DNA from: Synergistaceae bacterium | GTDB taxonomy: Bacteria; Synergistota; Synergistia; Synergistales; Aminobacteriaceae | DNA length: 16,609 nucleotides | Reading direction: 5' to 3' | Assembly: GCA_009778055.1 (NCBI GenBank) | Contig: WRKN01000034.1 | Location: 1-16,609, forward strand | Shown here: piece after piece, positions 1 through 5,564 of the stretch | Numbering within the stretch: position 1 is the stretch's first letter | Layout: each line of letters starts with the position of its first letter | Position numbers and translations under genes: made by a program | The notes under the pieces: model-generated | Database searches by the model: none | What the model saw: the letters and a program-made list of their open reading frames with translations, nothing else | Told to the model about the DNA's origin: nothing

Positions 1-450
1 TTAACCTCGGACGCGTCCGAGGCGCTCAACGCCGGCGACGTTCTGACCGTCATCGCCGCTTTGTTTTTCGCCGCGCACATCATCTCGATAGGATGTTACG
101 CGAAAAACGGCGACCCCTTTGTCCTCGCCTTCGTTCAGCTTCTCGTGACCTCCGTTCTGTCGCTTTGCGCCGCCTTGGTCTTCAACGGCCCTCTTGTGCC
201 GCGGGGAACGCAGGGGTTGCTGGAGGTCGCTTACGTGACGGTGTTTTCCACTTTTATCTGCTTCCTCATCCAGAACGTTGCGCAAAAACGCGCTCCCCCC
301 GTACATGCCTCTATTCTTCTGAGCTTGGAGTCGGTCTTCGGCGCACTGTGCGGCATCGTCATCCTGAAAGAAGACTTTACCTCCAGGATGGCCGCCGGTT
401 GCTGCCTGATTTTCGCGGCGGTTCTTCTGGTGGAGCTGAAAAAAGAATAA
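1..450 (+). CDS. EamA/DMT-family permease, 3' part only
   Basis: The reading frame is open from the first base and ends with TAA, giving 149 visible residues, so the start lies outside the window. The fragment is very hydrophobic and fits the second half of an EamA (drug/metabolite transporter superfamily) inner-membrane permease. About four to five membrane helices are visible, with a final helix containing SLESVFGALCGIVILKE followed by a short lysine-rich tail (VELKKE). This E-x-V-x-x-x-x-G-x-x-x-L-x-E pattern near the end is typical of the last EamA repeat. The transported substrate cannot be told from sequence. The gene converges on the pilin cluster with only 8 bases between stop codons and no visible hairpin terminator, and it has no obvious functional link to the pilus. 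Confidence 0.85.
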   Translation, partial: LTSDASEALNAGDVLTVIAALFFAAHIISIGCYAKNGDPFVLAFVQLLVTSVLSLCAALVFNGPLVPRGTQGLLEVAYVTVFSTFICFLIQNVAQKRAPPVHASILLSLESVFGALCGIVILKEDFTSRMAAGCCLIFAAVLLVELKKE

Positions 451-458
451 AAGAAGGT

Positions 459-956
459 TTACGGACGAGCGATCATCCACACCACGGCTTCGTTTCTATC
501 ATTGAAAGGCTCAAAACTGCCACCTTCCGCTACCCGCCTGAAAAGCCCCACAGTTCTGGCCTTGCCAATCAGTTTTTCGGCGACTCTCGGACCCTTTCTG
601 CCAATTCTCAGATCGTAGCCAATCCACCACATGCCATCCGTGGTCATCTCCAGGCTGTAGGCCCCTCCTTCAAGCGTGGCGCTCAATTCGCCCGCACCGG
701 ATACGTACGGCGCCAGCCAGACTATTTTGTTGGTGGAGCTGTAATCTAATGCGCCCGGGGTCAGGAACTCATCCCTGCTCGTTGCCCAGAGCATCAGGCT
801 CGCGGTCTTCAGGTCGCGCAGGTTGTAAATGATGACGGACGCGTCGGCCGAGGCCGTCGCCGAACCGCTGGCCAGCATCATGGCGGCCGCGAGAATTCCC
901 ACGATGACGATGACTATCAACAATTCAACCAATGTAAACCCTTTGTGTTTTTTCAT
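459..956 (-). CDS. Type IV prepilin-like protein (pilin 1)
   Basis: This is a 165-residue protein with a class III (prepilin) signal: MKKHKG then FTLVELLIVIVIVGILAAAMM. Prepilin peptidase would cut after Gly6, leaving Phe at position 1 and the conserved Glu5 of the mature 159-residue pilin, which is inserted in the inner membrane and then assembled into a pilus or pseudopilus. The rest matches its two neighbours: a helix continuing as ASVIIYNLRDLKTASL, a W-x-I/V-G-Y/I strand, and a C-terminus of VWMIARP. There is no cysteine pair, so no disulfide-bounded D-region. The ATG has an AGGGG site six bases upstream. An intrinsic terminator lies between this gene and pilin 2, and no promoter is evident in the 25 bases after it, so expression probably depends on readthrough. 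It could be a minor pilin; that is inference. Confidence 0.93.
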   Translation of the reverse strand: MKKHKGFTLVELLIVIVIVGILAAAMMLASGSATASADASVIIYNLRDLKTASLMLWATSRDEFLTPGALDYSSTNKIVWLAPYVSGAGELSATLEGGAYSLEMTTDGMWWIGYDLRIGRKGPRVAEKLIGKARTVGLFRRVAEGGSFEPFNDRNEAVVWMIARP

Positions 957-981
957 CGATGACCCCTTCTTTGCCGTTTAC

Positions 982-1009
982 AAAAAAGTCCCCCTTCAAG
1001 AAGGGGGAC
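982..1009 (-). terminator. Intrinsic terminator after pilin 2
   Basis: Bases 988-997 (GTCCCCCTTC) and 1000-1009 (GAAGGGGGAC) form a perfect 10-bp inverted repeat with only two bases between the arms. Allowing for the real loop, this is about 9 bp of GC-rich stem. Read on the minus strand it is followed directly by six T (982-987). The plus-strand side has A-rich sequence instead of T, so it acts on minus-strand transcription only. It lies 23 bases past the stop codon of pilin 2 and before pilin 1. Confidence 0.9.
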
Positions 1010-1032
1010 AAAAGAGATTCTTAGAAAACAAC

Positions 1033-1515
1033 CTATCTCGCAATCATCCAAACATCAGTACCCTCGGCGTACTTATTAGCAACAGGGGCGGCCGCAGCAG
1101 CAGCGGTAGCAGTATTTATAAGCCCCACCGACTCAGCCCTCCCGGCCAGTCTTCTCCTAATGCCAGCCTCCCCAGCCGCGTTACCCGTGTTGTACCCCAC
1201 AAACCACTTTCCTCCATCGTCAGCCACCTGGTATCTGGTGCCTGTACCAAATTTAGCCGGGTTATCCACATAACCATGCAGATAACTAATCATAGTAAAC
1301 TGACCAGGGCTATTGCCAGTATAAACATCCATACTATCGGCGTAGTGCATCAGAGCCGCGGCTTTCAAACTGCGCAGATCACTGATGATGTTGGAAGCCT
1401 CCGCCGAATCCGTCGCGGAGCCGCTGGAGAGCAACATAGCAGCCGCAAGAATACCGATGATAACGATAACGATCAACAACTCAACCAACGTAAAACCTTT
1501 GCGAATCTTAATCAT
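1033..1515 (-). CDS. Type IV prepilin, candidate major pilin (pilin 2)
   Basis: This 160-residue protein begins MIKIRKG then FTLVELLIVIVIIGILAAAML. The prepilin peptidase site is after Gly7, Glu5 of the mature form is present, and the mature length is 153 residues. The N-terminal helix continues into EASNIISDLRSLKAAALM, which is shared almost word for word with the flanking pilins. The globular part contains WFVGYN, and the end is VWMIAR. An alanine-rich stretch (TATAAAAAAP) near residues 136-145 may be a flexible surface loop. There are no cysteines. The ATG follows a GGGGGAG site with seven bases of spacing. The gene has a candidate promoter of its own (1570-1597) and a strong terminator behind it (982-1009). 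This is the arrangement expected of an abundant structural pilin, so I infer it is the main subunit. Sequence alone does not prove that. Confidence 0.94.
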   Translation of the reverse strand: MIKIRKGFTLVELLIVIVIIGILAAAMLLSSGSATDSAEASNIISDLRSLKAAALMHYADSMDVYTGNSPGQFTMISYLHGYVDNPAKFGTGTRYQVADDGGKWFVGYNTGNAAGEAGIRRRLAGRAESVGLINTATAAAAAAPVANKYAEGTDVWMIAR

Positions 1516-1569
1516 AACACTTCTCCCCCTTTAATTTTTACCCCATTTATATGGAGCTTCTTGAGGAAA

Positions 1570-1597
1570 AGTATAAGGCTTAAACAACCTCAATCAA
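1570..1597 (-). promoter_or_regulatory. Candidate sigma70 promoter for pilin 2
   Basis: On the minus strand, TTGATT (1592-1597) is followed after 16 bases by TATACT (1570-1575). These match the -35 consensus at 4 of 6 positions and the -10 consensus at 5 of 6. The element lies in the 110-bp AT-rich gap between the stop of pilin 3 and the start of pilin 2, about 55 bases upstream of the pilin 2 ATG. It would let pilin 2 be transcribed separately from the motor genes. I saw no terminator in this gap, so readthrough from the upstream operon also remains possible. Confidence 0.55.
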
Positions 1598-1625
1598 TGG
1601 GTCTCAAGTCCCAAATATCTCAAAA

Positions 1626-2087
1626 CTAACGGGCTACCATCCATACTTCGGAAGTCTCGGCGGTAAAGAAATCCCCAAGGTTCGCGCTTTGTAAAAGCCC
1701 TACCGATCTGGCCCTGCCGGCCAGTCTTTTGGCGACGCCGTCGCTCTTGTTGGCGGCTCTCAGATCGATCCCCACATACCACCTACCATCAACAACGCCT
1801 CTTTCGATGGTATAGTTGCCGCCTTCTCTAAACCTGGCCGGGTTGTCTATATAGCGCGTCAGCATTGCTAATTCAGGAACGAACCCCGGGCCGACTTCAT
1901 CCATACTGTCAAGGAGAAACAACAGACACGCGGTCTTTAGGCCGTACAGGTCGCTGACGATGTTGGAAGCCTCGGCCATATCCGTCGCGGCACCGCTGGA
2001 AAGCATCATGGAGGACGATAGAATACCGATAATGACGATGACTATGAGCAGTTCCACCAATGTAAAACCTTTGCGCGCGCCCGTCAT
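1626..2087 (-). CDS. Type IV prepilin (pilin 3)
   Basis: This 153-residue protein starts MTGARKG then FTLVELLIVIVIIGILSSSMM. It has a clear prepilin peptidase site after Gly7 and the mature Glu5, leaving 146 residues. The helix runs on through EASNIVSDLYGLKTACLL, with a single cysteine and so no intramolecular disulfide. The conserved core strand reads WYVGID and the C-terminus is VWMVAR, matching pilins 1 and 2. The ATG is preceded by AGGAGGGG five bases away, and this site overlaps the TAA stop of pilC, so translation is probably coupled to pilC. It is the only pilin tightly linked to the motor genes, so its expression should follow theirs. It may be a minor or priming pilin; that is inference from position. 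Confidence 0.93.
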   Translation of the reverse strand: MTGARKGFTLVELLIVIVIIGILSSSMMLSSGAATDMAEASNIVSDLYGLKTACLLFLLDSMDEVGPGFVPELAMLTRYIDNPARFREGGNYTIERGVVDGRWYVGIDLRAANKSDGVAKRLAGRARSVGLLQSANLGDFFTAETSEVWMVAR

Positions 2088-2099
2088 GACAACCCCTCC

Positions 2100-3329
2100 T
2101 TATCCCATCTGAGACATGGCGGCGGTGATCGGCCCGAATATGGACATGGCTATGAGCGCCACTATACCTCCGACGAACATGATCATAAACGGTTCCAGAA
2201 GCGACGTCAAAGCCTTTAACTGCTCGTCCAGTTCCTGATCGTACCAAGCGGCCACCTTTTCCAGCATACTGTCAAGGTGTCCCGTTTCTTCCCCTATGCG
2301 GACCATCTGGCAGACCAGGATGGGGAAAATCTTGGCCGCCCTTGCGGCGTCCCCCAGGCTGCTGCCGCGCTTGGCGGCCTCCAAAAGGTTTTCGTACCCC
2401 GTCTGCACCACTACGTTTCCCGCTACGTCCCTGGCCATTTCAAGACCGCGAAGAATGGGAACCCCCGCCGAAACCAGCGAGGCAAGGGTCTGAGTCGAGC
2501 GCGCCATGACCGATTTGAAGACCAGACCGCTTATGATAGGTACTTTCAGTTTTACCCTGTCCATCATCGGTTTGGTGGTCTTGCTGCTGCACAGCCAGAT
2601 TAGGCCTACTATCACGGACACGGCGACGATAAGCATCATCATCCAGTTATTCTCGCAATAGTCGCCGAAATCGAACATCATTTGCGTCAGCATAGGAAGT
2701 TCGATTCCCATCCCGTCAAAAACCTGCTTGAACTTGGGCAGGATGAAGGCTATGAAAACAACCACGACGCCCACCGCGAACAGCATAACAAAGGAAGGAT
2801 AAAACATGGCCGACTTGATCTTGCTTTTCAGAGCCGCCTGTTTTTCCAGCAGGCTGGCCACGCGGTCAAGGGCGTTGTCCAAAATGCCGCCCTCCTCGCC
2901 GGCCTGAACCAGCGACGTCGCCATGGGGCTGAAAAGCCGTTGCTGCTTCATAGCGTGGCTCATCGGCATCCCCTGGTCTATGCCGTTTTTTACGGCGTTT
3001 ATCGTGTCGCGGAAAATCAGGTTTTTTTCCTGCTCTATAACGATCTCCAAGGCCATCGTCAAGCTCAACCCCGCCTGGATCATTGTCGCAAGCTGGCGGA
3101 AAAAGACCATCATGGTCTTGCCCGGCACCGTGCCTATCCGCTGCAGCTTGTCGAATATCGACACCTGGCGTTTGGCCGTGGATACCCCGCCGCGCCCGGC
3201 CTGATTCACCGACAACGGCATCATGCCCCTTTGCCTGAGGGACTCCAGCGCCAGTCCCTGATTGTCCGCCTCCAGGAGCCCTTCCAAGATTTTTCCGTCC
3301 GCGGCTCGCGCCTTATACCTGAAATTCAT
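2100..3329 (-). CDS. pilC: PilC/GspF-family inner-membrane platform protein
   Basis: The product has 409 residues, the usual length for the type IV pilus platform protein on which the PilB and PilT ATPases act. It contains two copies of the T2SSF domain. The diagnostic G-E-E-x-G turn is seen twice, as GEEGG near residue 145 and GEETG near residue 346. Membrane helices lie at about 177-197, 228-247 and 379-399, the three-helix arrangement of the family. The N-terminal FRYKARAADGKILEG segment is the normal PilC opening. The ATG follows GGGAGG with eight bases of spacing. It starts 27 bases after the pilT-1 stop, and its stop overlaps the ribosome site of pilin 3. It is the only platform gene here although there are two PilB and two PilT genes, so one platform may be shared by all four motors. 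Confidence 0.95.
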   Translation of the reverse strand: MNFRYKARAADGKILEGLLEADNQGLALESLRQRGMMPLSVNQAGRGGVSTAKRQVSIFDKLQRIGTVPGKTMMVFFRQLATMIQAGLSLTMALEIVIEQEKNLIFRDTINAVKNGIDQGMPMSHAMKQQRLFSPMATSLVQAGEEGGILDNALDRVASLLEKQAALKSKIKSAMFYPSFVMLFAVGVVVVFIAFILPKFKQVFDGMGIELPMLTQMMFDFGDYCENNWMMMLIVAVSVIVGLIWLCSSKTTKPMMDRVKLKVPIISGLVFKSVMARSTQTLASLVSAGVPILRGLEMARDVAGNVVVQTGYENLLEAAKRGSSLGDAARAAKIFPILVCQMVRIGEETGHLDSMLEKVAAWYDQELDEQLKALTSLLEPFMIMFVGGIVALIAMSIFGPITAAMSQMG

Positions 3330-3356
3330 ATTCTCAACCTCCCTGTTATATTACGT

Positions 3357-4433
3357 CTATGAAAGCAGGCGCTGCAGTTCCCTTGGTTCGTACGCGTACC
3401 CCAAAGCGGCGTCCAGCGGCAGCGCGCCGCTTTTGACAAAGTTGGCCAGGTTTTGCTCCATCGTGTGCATACCGGCGCTCATGCCGGTTTGCAGCAGAGT
3501 CTTGATCTGGTTGGTTTTGCCCTCGCGGATACAGTTCCTGACGGTTACGTTGTTGATGAGAATCTCGGTGGCGCATATGCGCCCCCCCCCCATGCCCTCG
3601 CCCCTGGGTATAAGCTGCTGGGAACATATGCCCACCAGAACCGCCCCTAGCTGAAACCTGATCTGCGCCTGCTGGTGGTGGGGAAACACGTCGATGAGGC
3701 GGTCGATGGACTGCGCCGCGTCCTGGGTGTGGAGCGTGCCGAAAACCAGGTGTCCCGTTTCCGCGGCGGTAACCGCCACGCTGATGGTCTCCAGGTCGCG
3801 GAGCTCTCCTATCAGCAGGATGTCGGGATCCTGCCGCATGGCGCGCCGCAATCCCTCTGCGAAGCTAGCCGTGTCCGCGCCTATCTCCCTCTGAGTTACC
3901 AGGCATTTTGCCGACTTATAAATGAACTCCACAGGGTCTTCGATGGTGATGATATGGTCTTCGCGCGTATTGTTTATCTCGTTCAGTATAGCCGCCAAGG
4001 TAGTGCTCTTCCCGTGCCCGGTGGGTCCCGTCACCAGAAAAAGCCCTCTGCGCCTCCTGGCTATATCTTTCAAAATAGGAGGCAGGGCCAGGTTGTCAAT
4101 GGAAAGTATGTTGAGCGGAATCTGCCGGAGGGCGACCGCCTTCTTGAAGAGCTGCACGTACGCGTTGCCTCTGAAGCGGGCCTCCATGCCGTTGTTGTTA
4201 TAGGAAAAACTGAAGTCCAGCTCGTTTTCCCTTTTGTACCTTTCCATCTGGGCTTTGGTCAAAATACCCTGCAGCATCTGCTCGACGTCGTCGTCCTCGA
4301 GAACGCCCGTCTCCCTGATGTAGCGCAGTTTGCCATCAATGCGCATAGCCGGCGGAGTCCCCGCGTTCAGGTGCAGATCCGACGCGTTTCTTTTGATCAT
4401 ATCCCCCAGTAAAGCTTTTATGTCAAACGGCAA
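3357..4433 (-). CDS. pilT: PilT-family retraction ATPase, copy 1 (with poly-G tract)
   Basis: This is a hexameric cytoplasmic ATPase that powers pilus depolymerisation. Visible motifs are Walker A GPTGHGKST (about residues 136-144), the Asp box ITIEDPVEF (163-171), Walker B ILLIGELRD (205-213), the His box GHLVFGTLHTQD (227-238), and the C-terminal VRNCIREGK (298-306), which corresponds to the AIRNLIREGK signature of PilT with Leu replaced by Cys. I place the start at the TTG at 4433 (358 residues): GGGGGG (4442-4447) lies eight bases upstream, and the resulting MPFDIKALLG aligns with MPTDLNTLLG of copy 2. An earlier in-frame TTG at 4439 is only two bases from that site. Codons 281-284 contain ten consecutive G, absent from copy 2, so the gene may be prone to frameshift. 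It follows copy 2 after 34 bases. Confidence 0.95.
   Translation of the reverse strand: MPFDIKALLGDMIKRNASDLHLNAGTPPAMRIDGKLRYIRETGVLEDDDVEQMLQGILTKAQMERYKRENELDFSFSYNNNGMEARFRGNAYVQLFKKAVALRQIPLNILSIDNLALPPILKDIARRRRGLFLVTGPTGHGKSTTLAAILNEINNTREDHIITIEDPVEFIYKSAKCLVTQREIGADTASFAEGLRRAMRQDPDILLIGELRDLETISVAVTAAETGHLVFGTLHTQDAAQSIDRLIDVFPHHQQAQIRFQLGAVLVGICSQQLIPRGEGMGGGRICATEILINNVTVRNCIREGKTNQIKTLLQTGMSAGMHTMEQNLANFVKSGALPLDAALGYAYEPRELQRLLS
3582..3591 (-). repeat. Run of ten G inside pilT copy 1
   Basis: On the coding strand the codons ATG GGG GGG GGG (Met-Gly-Gly-Gly, residues 281-284) make ten G in a row. The equivalent place in copy 2 encodes the same Met-Gly-Gly-Gly with mixed glycine codons. 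Loss of one G would lead to a TAA stop about 15 codons later. Gain of one G shifts into a frame that stays open to 3346 and gives an unrelated basic C-terminus. Confidence 0.9.
3683..3748. repeat. 66-bp perfect repeat between the two pilT genes, copy in pilT-1
   Basis: These 66 bases are identical to 4800-4865 in the other pilT gene. After one mismatch, another 14 bases also match. The segment encodes the FGTLHTQDAAQSIDRLIDVFP region around the His box. Identity extends through third codon positions, unlike the rest of the two genes. Confidence 0.9.
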
Positions 4434-4467
4434 AGCCAAATCCCCCCAACATTCGTCAATAGTTTAT

Positions 4468-5550
4468 TTATTGTTCCAAAAGCAGGCGCTGCAACTCCTT
4501 GGCGTCGTAAGCGTAGCCCAGGGCGGTGTCCAACGGCAGCCTGCCGCTTTTGACGAACCCGGACAAACTTTGCTCCATCGTGTGCATACCTATGTTCAGT
4601 CCGGTCTGTATCAACGTCTTGATCTGGTTTGTCTTGCCTTCCCTGATGCAGTTCCTGACGGCCGGGTTGGCGATTAGAAGCTCGGTGGCGCACACTCGCC
4701 CGCCGCCCATAGAATCCCCCCTGGGTATAAGCTGCTGTGAGCATATGCCCACCAGGACGGCCCCCAACTGAACCCTGACCTGCGTCTGCTGGTGGGGAGG
4801 AAACACGTCGATGAGGCGGTCGATGGACTGCGCCGCGTCCTGGGTGTGGAGCGTGCCGAAAACCAAGTGTCCCGTTTCCGAAGCGGTAATCGCCGAGGCA
4901 ACGGTCTCCAGATCGCGAAGCTCTCCTATCAGTATTACGTCGGGGTCCTGCCGCAGGGCGCGCCGCAAACCTTCCGCGAAGCTCTCCGTGTCAGGGCCTA
5001 TCTCCCTCTGGTTTATCAGGCACTTTGCCGACTTGTAAACGAACTCGATGGGGTCTTCTATGGTGATGACATGATCGCTGCGCGTGTAGTTTATCTCGTT
5101 TATTATAGACGCCAGGGTAGTGCTTTTTCCATGCCCGGTGGGCCCCGTCACCAGGAACAGCCCTCTGCGTTTCTTGCTTACCTCCTTCAGCACGACAGGC
5201 AGTCCCAGGTCTTCGATGGAACGAATGTTGAGCGGAATCAACCTGAAGGCGGCCGCCATCTTGCGGGACTCAAAATACGCGTTTCCCCTGAAGCGGGCCT
5301 CCATGCCTTCGCCTTTGTAGGAGAAACTGAAATCCATCTCGTTCTCCCTTTTGTATTTTTCCATCTGCCCCTGCGTCAAAACCGTCTGCAAAGCATGCTC
5401 AAGGTCGACAGCCGTGTAAACCCCCGCTTCTTCGAGAAAGCGCAGTTGACCGTCGATACGCATGGCGGGCGGCATACCCACGCTCAGGTGCAGATCCGAC
5501 GCGTTGTTCTTTACTATGTTCCCCAGCAGGGTATTCAGGTCGGTTGGCAA
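4468..5550 (-). CDS. pilT: PilT-family retraction ATPase, copy 2
   Basis: This 360-residue paralogue of the adjacent pilT aligns almost without gaps. It has Walker A GPTGHGKST (136-144), Asp box ITIEDPIEF (163-171), Walker B VILIGELRD (205-213), His box GHLVFGTLHTQD (227-238) and the PilT C-terminal signature as VRNCIREGK (298-306). The start is TTG at 5550, supported by AGGAGGG (5558-5564) seven bases upstream. That site overlaps the TAG stop of pilB-2, so the two are likely translationally coupled. The poly-G run of copy 1 is absent here. Differences from copy 1 cluster in residues 40-125 and near the end, which suggests the two may differ in partner contacts or act at different loads, as PilT/PilU pairs do. 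Neither copy has the length of a typical PilU, so I do not assign that name. Confidence 0.95.
   Translation of the reverse strand: MPTDLNTLLGNIVKNNASDLHLSVGMPPAMRIDGQLRFLEEAGVYTAVDLEHALQTVLTQGQMEKYKRENEMDFSFSYKGEGMEARFRGNAYFESRKMAAAFRLIPLNIRSIEDLGLPVVLKEVSKKRRGLFLVTGPTGHGKSTTLASIINEINYTRSDHVITIEDPIEFVYKSAKCLINQREIGPDTESFAEGLRRALRQDPDVILIGELRDLETVASAITASETGHLVFGTLHTQDAAQSIDRLIDVFPPHQQTQVRVQLGAVLVGICSQQLIPRGDSMGGGRVCATELLIANPAVRNCIREGKTNQIKTLIQTGLNIGMHTMEQSLSGFVKSGRLPLDTALGYAYDAKELQRLLLEQ
4800..4865. repeat. 66-bp perfect repeat between the two pilT genes, copy in pilT-2
   Basis: This is the partner of 3683-3748. The 66-base identity covers the His-box coding region and is flanked by clearly more diverged sequence on both sides. 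Confidence 0.9.
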
Positions 5551-5557
5551 GATAAAA

Positions 5558-5564
5558 CCCTCCT
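5558..5564 (-). promoter_or_regulatory. Ribosome binding site deciding the TTG start of pilT copy 2
   Basis: AGGAGGG on the minus strand lies seven bases before TTG at 5550 and includes part of the TAG stop codon of pilB-2. No ATG or GTG in frame fits as well. Confidence 0.85.

Noticed and set aside
1..480. Minus-strand open frame opposite the EamA gene
   Set aside because: It reads as low-complexity charged sequence with no family resemblance and lies opposite a clear membrane-protein frame; it is a shadow.
988..1009. The GTCCCCCTTC palindrome as a mobile-element end or operator
   Set aside because: It has a T-run on one side, lies just after a stop codon and has no second copy that I could see nearby, so an intrinsic terminator explains it fully.
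829..1629. Plus-strand open frame across pilins 1 and 2
   Set aside because: It runs antisense through two prepilin genes and a terminator, has Ser/Asn-rich shadow composition and no domain.
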